From positions 62,001-126,000 of the forward strand of contig CAWDKH010000011.1 of assembly GCA_963802905.1 (NCBI GenBank): 64,000 bases of DNA, given 5' to 3'. Below the pieces are notes generated by a model, which was not told the origin of the DNA, made no database searches, and worked only from the letters and a program-made list of their open reading frames with translations. Below are positions 45,088 to 53,627 of the stretch, one piece after another. Position numbers and translations under genes: made by a program. Origin of the DNA: DASQFQ01 sp963802905. Its GTDB lineage: Bacteria > Actinomycetota > Thermoleophilia > Solirubrobacterales > Solirubrobacteraceae. Position 1 is the stretch's first letter. The number at the start of each line of letters is the position of its first letter.

Positions 45088-46593
45088 GTGACCGTGATCG
45101 CGCTCGACGGACGCAGCCTCACCCCGGCGGGCGTCGTGGCGATCGCGCGGCGGCGCGCGCAGGCGGAGATCGCGCCCGCCGCCCGCGAGCGCAACGCGGC
45201 GGCCAGGCGGCTCGTCGATGACCTGATCGCGCGCGGCGACCTGCTCTACGGCGTGACCACCGGCGTCGGCGCGCTGCGGGCCGCGCCGAGCGCGCTCGAG
45301 GATCCGGGCGATCACCAGTGGCGGCTGCTGCGCTCGCACGCGGGCGGCGGCGGCGCGCCGCTGACGACCGAGGTCGTGCGCGCGGCGATGGCGGTGCGCG
45401 CGAACCAGCTCGGCGCCGGCGGCGCGGGCATCGGCGAGCGGCTGCTCGACGCCCTGCTGGGCGCGCTGCGGGCGGACGTGACGCCGTTCGCGCGCGAGCT
45501 CGGCTCGCTCGGCACCGGCGATCTGACGGTGCTGGCCGAGATCGGCGCCGCGCTCGGCGGCGAGGGCGACTGCTGGGTCGGCGACGACGTCGTGCCGGCG
45601 GCCGACGCGCTCGCGGCGGCGGGCCTGGAGCAGGTGAGGTACGGCCCGCGCGACGGCCTCGCGTTCATGAGCTCCAACGCCGTCTCGATCGGCCAGGCCG
45701 CACTCGTGTTCCACGACGCCTCACGGCTGCTCGACGCCGCGCTCGGCGTCGCCGCGCTCTCCTACGACGCCACCGACGCCGATCTCTCCGTGCTCGACCC
45801 GCGCGTGCACGCGGCGCGCCCGCACCGCGGGCAGGTCGAGGTCGCGCGGCGGCTGCGCGAGCTGCTCGGCGCGCGCGAGCCGAGCGAGCGGGCGGGTCGG
45901 CCAGTCCACGACGCTTTCGTGTTCCGGTGCGTGCCGCAGGTGGAGGGGACGCTGTTCGAGGCGCTCGAGCGGCTGCTCGGCGTGCTCGAGGTCGAGCTCA
46001 ACGTCGCGGGCGAGAACGCGCTGATGCTCCCCGCCGACGGCGTCGCCCTCCCCAACGGCAACTTCCACGCCGGCGTGCTGACGCTGGCGCTGGACTCGCT
46101 GCGCGGGGCGATGGCGCAGTCCGCATCGCTGATCGCGGCGCGCGTGAGCGCGCTGCTCGACCCCGAGGTCACGGGCCTGGCTCCGCAGCTCGCGCAGAAC
46201 CCGGGGCCCGACTCCGGGGCGATGATCCTCGAGTACACCGCGCACGCCGCGGCCGCCGAGGTGCGCTCGCTGGCCGCCACCGCGGCGTCGCAGACCACGA
46301 CCGTGCAGTCGGGCATCGAGTCGCACGCGAACTTCGCGGGCCACTCGGCGCGGCGGACGTCGGACGCGCTGGCGCGGATGTCGGTGGCCATCTCGGCCGA
46401 GCTGGTGCTCGCGGTGCGGGCGCTGCGGCTGCGCGGGCGGCTGCCGGCGGGGGCGGGAGTGCGCCGGCTCTACGACGGCGCCGCCGCACGGCTCGACGCC
46501 GAGATGGCCGACCGGCCGCTCTCCGGCGACCTCGAGGCGGCGCGGCAGCTGCTGTTCGAGGACGCGCTCTGGATGGAGACGGAGCAGAGCTAG
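45088..46593 (+). CDS. HAL/PAL-family lyase paralogue with altered MIO tripeptide (GTG)
   Basis: 501 residues from GTG 45088, divergent from hutH. Same fold: Tyr loop YGVTTGVGAL, FVFRCVPQVEGTLFEAL (Arg), LPNGNFHAGVLTLALDSL and a helical C-terminus. At the cofactor site it reads ARELGSLGTGDLTVLAEI, one residue shorter than the ASG context, leaving Gly-Thr-Gly in place of Ala-Ser-Gly. The DNA there is clean (no frameshift). The QEDHVS segment of HutH is replaced by GIESHAN. It may form a threonine-derived variant of MIO or be a non-lyase paralogue. Substrate unknown. Confidence 0.8.
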   Translation: MTVIALDGRSLTPAGVVAIARRRAQAEIAPAARERNAAARRLVDDLIARGDLLYGVTTGVGALRAAPSALEDPGDHQWRLLRSHAGGGGAPLTTEVVRAAMAVRANQLGAGGAGIGERLLDALLGALRADVTPFARELGSLGTGDLTVLAEIGAALGGEGDCWVGDDVVPAADALAAAGLEQVRYGPRDGLAFMSSNAVSIGQAALVFHDASRLLDAALGVAALSYDATDADLSVLDPRVHAARPHRGQVEVARRLRELLGAREPSERAGRPVHDAFVFRCVPQVEGTLFEALERLLGVLEVELNVAGENALMLPADGVALPNGNFHAGVLTLALDSLRGAMAQSASLIAARVSALLDPEVTGLAPQLAQNPGPDSGAMILEYTAHAAAAEVRSLAATAASQTTTVQSGIESHANFAGHSARRTSDALARMSVAISAELVLAVRALRLRGRLPAGAGVRRLYDGAAARLDAEMADRPLSGDLEAARQLLFEDALWMETEQS

Positions 46594-46628
46594 CTGGAGA
46601 CCCGGCGAGGGCTGTAGGGTCGGCTCTC

Positions 46629-47498
46629 ATGGAGGCTGAGCGCGTCGCCGCAGCAGCCCAGGCCGAGCCCGACCGGACGTCGGAACCGAACACCGCTCCC
46701 AGCCTCGCGCTGCTCCAGCAGGCGCCTGCCGCCTACATCCGCCGGCTCTCGCGCACGTACGGCAACCGCCGCGTCGCGCTCGCCCTGCAGCGCCAGCCGA
46801 CGACCGCGGCGCCTTCGCCGATCGCCAAGGGCTACCAGGCGGTCAGCACGCAGGACACGCGCTGGCAGAAGGTCGACGACCTGCTGACGTGGACGCCGCT
46901 CGGGTGGGAGGCGCGCGAGGTCATGCGCAAGCACCAGGTGCCGCTGGCCGAGTCCGTGACCGGGGGCGGCGCCCCCGCGTTCTACGACGCGAAGGGCAAC
47001 GTCTGCTACCTGAACCTGTCGAGCTCATCGGCCGAGATCTCGGCCTACTTCGTGCACGAGATGTACCACGCGCACCAGGCGCGGACCGGCAACTCGCCGG
47101 GCGCCGAGGGCTTCCCCAATACGGAGGAGCACCGCAAGAAGTGGGTGGCGATGATGGTCGAGGAGGAGGTCGTCGGCACCGCCAAGGGCTTCGAGCACAA
47201 GCGCGGGCTCGAGAACCGCGGGCTCGCCAAGAAGGACGACCGGCCGGCCGGCATGGGCACGTATCGCCGCGTCTTCGAGTACTGGCGCGACGCGGCGCTG
47301 GCCGAGGGCAAGGACGAGGTCCAGGCCGCCGATGCCGGCCGGGCGAAGGCGCTGATCCGCGTCCGGCTGATGATCGCCAACCCCGGCGGGCGCGCGTCGC
47401 CGGAGCTCGGGCCTCCAGGCGGGGTGGGCGAGAGCTACGAGGACTTCTACGCGCGCGAGTTCAAGAAGTCACCCCACCCGGCCGCGGCCCCGCCCTAG
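46629..47498 (+). CDS. HExxH metallopeptidase-like protein with an eCIS-effector-style N-terminus
   Basis: 289 residues, no signal peptide. The N-terminal ~65 residues contain AAYIRRLSRTYGNRRVALAL followed by QRQ. This resembles the LQRTxGNxxVxxLLQRQ signature often found in proteins associated with extracellular contractile injection systems and DUF4157. Residues ~70-125 precede the zinc site YFVHEMYHAHQARTG (H-E-M-Y-H) and a downstream Glu-rich helix (MMVEEEVVGTAKG) that could supply the third ligand. The C-terminus is Pro-rich. An LRR protein starts 3 bp later. No sheath or baseplate genes lie in the window. Confidence 0.6.
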   Translation: MEAERVAAAAQAEPDRTSEPNTAPSLALLQQAPAAYIRRLSRTYGNRRVALALQRQPTTAAPSPIAKGYQAVSTQDTRWQKVDDLLTWTPLGWEAREVMRKHQVPLAESVTGGGAPAFYDAKGNVCYLNLSSSSAEISAYFVHEMYHAHQARTGNSPGAEGFPNTEEHRKKWVAMMVEEEVVGTAKGFEHKRGLENRGLAKKDDRPAGMGTYRRVFEYWRDAALAEGKDEVQAADAGRAKALIRVRLMIANPGGRASPELGPPGGVGESYEDFYAREFKKSPHPAAAPP

Positions 47499-47501
47499 GC
47501 C

Positions 47502-48623
47502 ATGCGACGCCGCGATCGCATCGACTGCGCCTCGGACGAGATTGGCGACCTCGAGGCGTTGCGTGCCTACCCGTGGCTGCGGGAGCTGCGGCTGACGCTG
47601 ACGAACGCGCACGGCTCGGCGGAGCACGCGTTCAGCGACCTCGAGCCGCTCCGGGAGATGCAGGAGCTGGAGGTGCTCGAGGTGTCGCGCTCGCGCGTGG
47701 CCGACCTCTCGCCGCTGGCCAGCCTGCGCGAGCTGCGACGGCTCGACCTCTCGCGGACGCGGGTTGTGGACCTGGGTCCGCTCGCCGAGCTGGGGAAGCT
47801 CGCCTCGCTGGGGCTCGCCGGCACGCCCGTCTCGGACCTGTCGGCGCTCAGCGGGCTGGTGGAGCTGGAGGAGCTCAACCTGTCGGGGACCGCGGTGGAG
47901 TCGCTCGAGCCGCTGCGCGGGCTGACGCGGCTGCGTGCGCTGGACGTGCGCGACACGCTGGTCCGCGACCTGTCGCCGGTGGCGGAGCTGCCGGCGCTGC
48001 GCGAGGCGCAGCGGCTCGACGTCAGCGGGGCGCGGCTGACGAGCTTCGCCGGGCTGGAAGGCGCGCACCGGCTGCGCTCGCTGCAAGCGATCGGGACGCC
48101 AGTGGAGGACCTCAGCGCGCTGGAGTGGCTGCACGGGCTCGAGGTGCTGCGGATCGACGGCGCGCCGGTGCGCGACCTGACGCCACTGGCAGGGCTCGGG
48201 CGGCTGCGGGCGCTGTCGCTCGCCGGCTCGGGAGTGGTCGACCTGGCCCCCGTCGCCGGCCTGCCGGGGCTCACGGAGCTCAACCTGGCGCGGACGGGCG
48301 TCCGCGATCTCACGCCGCTGCGCGGGCTCGCGCGGCTCGAGGAGCTCGTGCTGGCCGAGGCGCCGGTGACCGACGTCGGCCCGCTCGACGGCCTGTCCGC
48401 CCTGCTCGAGCTGCAGCTCCAGGGCACGCGGGTCGAGGACGCCGGGCCGCTCACGACCCTCGCGCAGCTCCAGGGCCTCAACCTCTCGCGCACGCCGGTG
48501 CGCGACGTCGCGGCGCTCGCCGCCCTGCGGAACCTGCAGTGGATCGACCTGTCGGGGACGGGGGTCAGCACCGAGTCCGCGACCGCGCTGCGGCGCCGGC
48601 GGCCGGACCTGCAAGTGCTGTAG
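47502..48623 (+). CDS. Leucine-rich-repeat protein
   Basis: 373 residues, almost entirely ~22-23-residue LRRs of the internalin/bacterial type: repeats such as LRELRRLDLSRTRVVDLGPL and LVELEELNLSGTAVESLEPL from about residue 45 to the C-terminus, roughly 13-14 units. No signal peptide or membrane segment, so cytosolic or co-delivered with the upstream HExxH protein. LRR solenoids are protein-binding surfaces. Because every repeat encodes similar codons, its antisense strand is also open, which confuses the end of the convergent lipase gene. Confidence 0.85.
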   Translation: MRRRDRIDCASDEIGDLEALRAYPWLRELRLTLTNAHGSAEHAFSDLEPLREMQELEVLEVSRSRVADLSPLASLRELRRLDLSRTRVVDLGPLAELGKLASLGLAGTPVSDLSALSGLVELEELNLSGTAVESLEPLRGLTRLRALDVRDTLVRDLSPVAELPALREAQRLDVSGARLTSFAGLEGAHRLRSLQAIGTPVEDLSALEWLHGLEVLRIDGAPVRDLTPLAGLGRLRALSLAGSGVVDLAPVAGLPGLTELNLARTGVRDLTPLRGLARLEELVLAEAPVTDVGPLDGLSALLELQLQGTRVEDAGPLTTLAQLQGLNLSRTPVRDVAALAALRNLQWIDLSGTGVSTESATALRRRRPDLQVL

Positions 48624-51524
48624 CGGCGCTTGACCGTCACGCGCTTCGTCTGCTTCGCCCCGCCGGTCGGCACGAAGGTGATCGCGAGCCGCAACCGAGC
48701 CGGCGCCTTGCGCTTCAGCTTCAGCTTCAGCTTGCGCCGCCCCGCCGCGGGGATCGACTTGCGCAGCGTGCCGAGCACGCGGGTGCGGCTGCGGACCTTC
48801 CCGGTCGCCTTGAGCGCGAGCGCGCCGCGGCCCGGGCAGCCGCAGGACGAGCGTGACGACGCGACCGCGCACCTTCGGGCGCCCGACGAGCGTGAAGCGC
48901 GCCGGCGGCTTGGGCGCGCCGGGAGTCGCGGGCGGTCCTGCCGGTGGCGCGGGCCCGGGCCCGGCGGGCGGCGGACCGGCTGGCGGGTTCGTGGGAGCGA
49001 GTGGCTTGCCGTTCAGGAGGACGACGGGCGCGGCGCCGGGCGCACCGCGCGACAGCTCGAGCGTCCCCGTGACCGGCCCATACGTCGAGACGCGGCCCTG
49101 GGTGTCGCCGGCCAGCGGCGTGTAGCTGAAGCGGCCGTTCGTGATCGGCACCCGCAGCGTGACCGGGTGATCGTCGTCGACCACCACCAGCGTCGCGGGC
49201 CCGAGGTCCATGACGTCCACGAGCCCGTCCTCCTCGGCCGTCTCGAGGTCGAGTGACCCCGCGCGCCCGCGCTTCTCCGGGGCATCGGTGCGCCCGATCG
49301 ACGAGGGCGCGAAGCGGTACCCGCCGCCGGCCGACCCGCAGGCGGGCGGCAGCTTGCGCGGGACGGCGCCGGTCTTGAGGAAGTCGCCGTAGGCCTGCAG
49401 CACGCTCGCTGTGCCGGCGAGGTCGACGTGCGAGATGTTGCACGTGTACTGGACATGGATCGGGTCGCCCAGCGGCGGCTTCACCGCCACCGGGCCCTGG
49501 GCGGCGCTGCGGCCGGGCACGGTCTCGTCGCCGTTGTCGAACGAGCCGATCACATCCTTGAACGACCCGTCGTCGTCGTACTGGACGTTGACGCTCCGGA
49601 TCGTGTTCAGGCCGGTGCCGACCACCGCCCGCACGTCGATCCGCCCGCCGTTGTCGTAGAAGCCGTCGAACACGTTCTGGTGGTCGGCGCTCGCCTGGTT
49701 GAACACTGCGCTGTTGCCGCCAATCGTGCCGATGAACGCGGCGACGCCCGCCTGGTTCTGGAGCACGCCGCCGACGCTGAGCCACGGCGGGAAGTGGTTG
49801 CTCGGATAGAGGTTGTAGAGCCCGGACAGGTTCCTCGCGAAGCTCATCAATCGCTTGTTGTTGACGAGCAGGTCCACCGTGGACCAGGTCGGCGCCTCAA
49901 CGCCGAAGGCGAGCGGGAAGAACGACTTCGGCGAGCCCCAGTACGGCGTGCCGGCCGTCAGCACGCGCGCCACCCGGTCGCCGCCGGAGCCCTCGATGAA
50001 TGCGCGGATGAACAGCCCGCCGTAGGAGTGCCCCCAGAGCACGACGCGGCCCGCCTTCTGCTGCTTCCACGGGCCGGGACGGTCGAGCGCCGTGTCGATC
50101 GCCTCTTCCAGCTTCGTGAACTGCGGCTGCGGGCGCTTGCGCCAGTCCCAGCCGAACAGCGTCCCGCGCGCTCCGAACTCGGCGCGCACGTAGTCCGCCA
50201 CCGTCTTGTAGACGTTGGACCCCAGCGCGGTCTCGAGCACCGCGGTCGGCTGGCAACCCGCGTCCGTGGCGCCATCCGCGTTCAGGTTCATGGGCACCAG
50301 ATCCGGGAACGGGAGGCTCGGCCACTCCTCCTCGGACCCGCACGTGACGCGCGTGCCGAGGAAGCCCGGCAGGAAGATCACCGGCAGCTCCTGGGGCTGG
50401 ATGTCGAGCGCCATCCGGGCCGGGATCCCGCCGTTGCCCGGAACCGGCTCGTCGAAGGCCAGTGCGAGGCGGTCGGGCTCGCCGCTGTCGATGTCGGCCT
50501 TGGGATCGGGCGTGAGCCGGTTCAGCAGACCGCACGCGGACGGGGTGCGCTCGGTGCAGTCCGAATGCAGCAGCCCGTCGCCGCTCCCGGCGTAGCGCAG
50601 GATCGCGCCGAAGCCACTGCCGGCGGACACCGCGACACCGGCGCCCGGGCCGCTGAGCGGCTGGACGAACGGGGTCACGCCGCCCGCGCCGAGCGCGTTG
50701 AAGGCGAGCTTCGTCCCGTCCGGCGAGACGTCGAAGTCGGTGATCGCCTCGTTCGGCTTGCCGGCGAGGAACGTTGGGTTCCCGCCGAGGCTGCTGACCC
50801 GCCCGAGCGCCGGCGCGACTGCCGGAGTGAAGTAGGAGACGACGAGATCCTGGGTCCCGGGGATCCAGACCCCGCTCGAGACCCGGCGGCCCGTCTCCGG
50901 GAGCAGCGTCGTGATCTGGACCGGGTCGCCGCCGTTCTGCGCGACGCGCCAGAGGTTCTGCCCGCGCTTGCCCCACAGCGTGTCGTCCGGGCCGTGGCCC
51001 TGCACCTGGCGGACGAAGGCGATCGTCGTGCCATCGGGGCTGTACGCCGGCGCGAAGTCGCTCACGACGTGGCCGACCACGGGCGGGTCCTCGGGGACCA
51101 TGTCCAGCACCGCATCCTCCGGGTGCGTCACCTGCCGCGTCTCCCCCGTGGCCACCGTGTGGACGAAGATGGCCGAGTGCTCGAGGTCTTCGTAGTCGCC
51201 GTTGTCGGCGATCCGCTTGGCGAAGGCGAACTTCGAGCCGTCGGGCGCCCACGATGGCGCCGAAGGCAGATCCCCTGGTGCGGCTTGGTGCTCGGCCCCG
51301 TGGACGTCGATACCGGTGCCGATCGTGTCGCTGTCCCAGGTCGTCGTCTCGATTACCGTCGACGCCTCGGTCACAGGGTCCCAGAGCTTCAGCGGCCAGC
51401 CCTCGTCGTCGCCCAGGAGGTAGGCAACCTGACCCGGCGTGCCCTTGTAGCTGGCTTCGGCCGACCCGGTGAACAGCAACAGGGACAGGACCAGCGCGGA
51501 GAGGGCGCGCAGGGTGATGGCCAA
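48623..51524 (-). pseudogene. Secreted LCAT-like lipase/acyltransferase with N-terminal propeller, frameshifted near its 3' end
   Basis: About 960 residues from TTG 51524 with a Sec signal (ALVLSLLLFTGSAEAS). Residues ~30-350 are TolB-like propeller repeats (SAPSWAPDGSKFAFAKR; APAYSPDGTTIAFVRQ). Then an LCAT/PDAT-type alpha/beta hydrolase: VIFLPGFLGTRVTC, nucleophile GHSYGGLFIRAFIEG, later Asp/His segments near CNISHVDLAGT. A Pro-rich spacer and a beta domain end in AITFVPTGGAKQTKRV. The frame breaks at 48831-48836 (one extra base in CCCGGG). Even when corrected it has no stop before running antisense into the LRR gene, so the 3' coordinate is the end of recognisable sequence. The uncorrected frame stays open to 47469. 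Confidence 0.65.
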
Positions 51525-51560
51525 CTAGACCAGATTCTGGCCCGGAGCGAAAGTGGCCGA

Positions 51561-51634
51561 TGGGCGCGGCCGGACTCGAACCGGCGACCCCCACGTTGTA
51601 AGCGTGGTGCTCTAACCAACTGAGCTACGCGCCC
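51561..51634 (-). tRNA. tRNA-Val (TAC)
   Basis: 74-nt cloverleaf on the minus strand: acceptor GGGCGCG / CGCGCCC, D arm GCTC..GAGC, anticodon arm CCACG-CTTACAA-CGTGG with anticodon TAC, T arm GCCGG-TTCGAGT-CCGGC. CCA not encoded. Confidence 0.95.
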
Positions 51635-51665
51635 ACACAGGAGGCTAGTGCCATGATTCGCCGCG

Positions 51666-52418
51666 ATGCGGGCGGGCCTGTCGCTTCTCCTCGCCGTCGC
51701 CCTGCTGTCGGCGGCTGCCGTGACCGCGCGCGCGGACGGCCTCGTCACGCGGCCGCACGCCAAGCGGCCGCAATCCATCGCCAAGCTGCCGCTGTCCGAC
51801 GCGAAGGCGGCGAAGCTCGTGAAGCGCTCGCGGTTCGAGCCGCGGCCGGCCAACCGCGACGCGCTGCGGCGCACGCCGACCGCGGCGCAGCTGCGCGCGT
51901 TCCGGGCGCAGTCCGAGATGCCGTACGCGCGCTACGTGACCGGGCGCTTCACCGGCACGACCGACGAGACGATCCAGTGGGCGGCGCGCAAGTGGGGCTT
52001 CAGGCCCGACCTGCTGCGGGCGGTGGCGACGGTCGAGTCGTGGTGGCGCATGAGCACGGTCGGCGACAACGGCGACTCGTTCGGGCTCTTCCAGGTGCGG
52101 CGGCCGTTTCACTGCGTCGAGCCGGTCTGCGAGCAGTTCCGCGGCGATGCGGCGCTGAACGCCGACTACTACGGCGGGATCCTGCGCTCCTACTACGACG
52201 GCAAGCAGGGCTGGCTGAACACGGTCGCGGCGACGAGCGAAGCGGTGAGAGCGCTCGCGCGAGGCAGGGCGGCGCTATCGGCGCGGCGACCTGTGGGGCT
52301 CGGTCGGCGCCTGGTTCTCGGGCCGCTGGTGGAACGACCCGGCGCGCGGCTACATCCGCGAGGTCAAGCGGCGGTTGAAGCGCGGACGTGGCGGACGCGC
52401 GATTTCCGCGCGGGTTGA
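51666..52418 (+). pseudogene. Secreted lytic transglycosylase-like protein, frameshifted
   Basis: Starts ATG 51666 with a Sec signal (LSLLLAVALLSAAAVTARA). The lysozyme-like catalytic core is at residues ~115-155: ATVESWWRMSTVGDNGDSFG then LFQVRRPFHC, with the general acid Glu in VESWW. Expected continuation, RRYRRGDLWGSVGAWFSGRW, is found one frame over. Removing one base near 52248 joins SEAV to ERSREAGRRYRRGDLW. In the broken frame translation ends at TGA 52416-52418. In the corrected frame it has no stop before the next gene's start (52423) and would fuse with it. Peptidoglycan-cleaving role inferred. Confidence 0.65.
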
Positions 52419-52422
52419 GATC

Positions 52423-52767
52423 ATGTCCGGCGTGAACGGCTCAGTGGCATGGCGGGCGGCCCTCGTGCAAGGGCTGGCGGTGGCGGCGAGCGGCGTGGCG
52501 CTCGGCCTCGCGCTGCCGCGATCGTTCTTCGAGGACTACGGCTGGGCGGCCGGGCCCGGCGTGTGGGCGCTGTGCGCGCTGCTGACGGCCGCCGTGTTGC
52601 GGCTGCGCGCGCTGCCGGTGCTCGCGGGCGCCGCGCTCGCCGGCATCCCTTCGCTCGTGACCGTGCTGCTGGGCGCCCACTGGGCCGGCGTGCCGCTCGC
52701 GGTCGGCATCTTCGCCGCGTGGTGCGGCTGGCTGGCCGCTGACCGCGGCCGCGTGGCGGTGGCCTGA
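52423..52767 (+). CDS. Small four-helix membrane protein
   Basis: 114 residues from ATG 52423. Four predicted membrane helices: RAALVQGLAVAASGVALGLA, VWALCALLTAAVLRL, LPVLAGAALAGIPSLVTVLL, VPLAVGIFAAWCGWLAAD. No known motif. Its stop overlaps the SDR start (ATGA-type, TGATGG). The frame is open upstream into the frameshifted transglycosylase, so the true start is not certain. Unrecognised. Confidence 0.6.
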   Translation: MSGVNGSVAWRAALVQGLAVAASGVALGLALPRSFFEDYGWAAGPGVWALCALLTAAVLRLRALPVLAGAALAGIPSLVTVLLGAHWAGVPLAVGIFAAWCGWLAADRGRVAVA

Positions 52768-53519
52768 TGGACCTCGGGCTCGAAGGGCGCGTCGCGCTCG
52801 TCACCGGCGGCTCGAAGGGCATCGGCCTCGGGATCGCCACGGCGCTCGCGGCCGAGGGCGCCCGCGTCGCCGTCGCCTCGCGCAACCAGGAGGCGGTCGA
52901 GAAGGCGGCGGAGCAGATCGGCGGCCAGGGCTTCGTCTTCGACTCCGACGACCTCGACGCGATCCCCGGCCTGCTCGACGGCGTCGAGTCCGCGCTCGGG
53001 CCGATCGACATCTACATCGCCAACACCGGCGGGCCGCCGCCGAACCCCGACCCGCTCGGCTTCACCCGCGAGCAGTGGGAGGCGGCGCACCGCACGCTCG
53101 TGCTGTCGCCGATGACGATCCTCCAGCGGCTGCTGCCGCAGATGGGCGAGCGCGGCTGGGGCCGCGTGGTCGCCGTCTCCTCCAGCGCGGTCCGCGAGCC
53201 GATCGCCGCGCTCCAGCTCTCGAATACCCACCGCCCGGGGCTGATCGTCGGCTTCAAGGTGCTCGCGAAGCAGTACGCCCGCGACGGGATCACCATCAAC
53301 ACGCTGCTGCCCGGCCGGATCGCCACCGACCGCATGATCGACACCGCCGGCTCCCGCGAGGCGGCGGAGGCCGCCGCCCGCGAGCAGGTCCCCGCCGGCC
53401 GCCTCGGCGAACCCGCAGACATGGGCGCCGCCGCGGCGTTCCTGTGCTCCGCGCAGGCGGGCTACATCACCGGCACCACGCTGCTCGTCGACGGCGGCGT
53501 GACGGCGAGCGTCTCCTAG
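52767..53519 (+). CDS. SDR-fold protein lacking the catalytic Tyr/Lys
   Basis: 250 residues. FabG-like Rossmann fold with TGGSKGIGLGIATALA (cofactor) and SRN after strand 2 (NADP-type), IANTGGPPPNP in place of NNAG, and VVAVSSSAV with the catalytic Ser. At the YxxxK position the sequence is SNTHRPGL, giving Ser for Tyr and Arg for Lys. The end AGYITGTTLLVDGGV is standard. A known SDR subgroup has this SNxxRxG pattern. It may bind NADP but use a different proton donor. Confidence 0.8.
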   Translation: MDLGLEGRVALVTGGSKGIGLGIATALAAEGARVAVASRNQEAVEKAAEQIGGQGFVFDSDDLDAIPGLLDGVESALGPIDIYIANTGGPPPNPDPLGFTREQWEAAHRTLVLSPMTILQRLLPQMGERGWGRVVAVSSSAVREPIAALQLSNTHRPGLIVGFKVLAKQYARDGITINTLLPGRIATDRMIDTAGSREAAEAAAREQVPAGRLGEPADMGAAAAFLCSAQAGYITGTTLLVDGGVTASVS

Positions 53520-53555
53520 TCCGCAGGCCGGAGAGAACTACACTCAGGCCAGCCA

Positions 53556-53627
53556 GCCCCCATGGTGTAGCGGTTAGCACGCCAGCCTTTCACGCTGGTA
53601 GCGGGGGTTCGATTCCCCCTGGGGGTA
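53556..53627 (+). tRNA. tRNA-Glu (TTC)
   Basis: 72-nt cloverleaf: acceptor GCCCCCA / TGGGGGT (first pair G-U), anticodon arm CCAGC-CTTTCAC-GCTGG with anticodon TTC, T arm GGGGG-TTCGATT-CCCCC. Its last base abuts the 3' end of the oppositely oriented tRNA-Lys at 53628. CCA not encoded. Confidence 0.93.

Noticed and set aside
47469..48622. Long minus-strand continuation of the lipase through the LRR gene
   Set aside because: The residues are antisense images of LRR codons with no lipase-like content; open only because of base composition.
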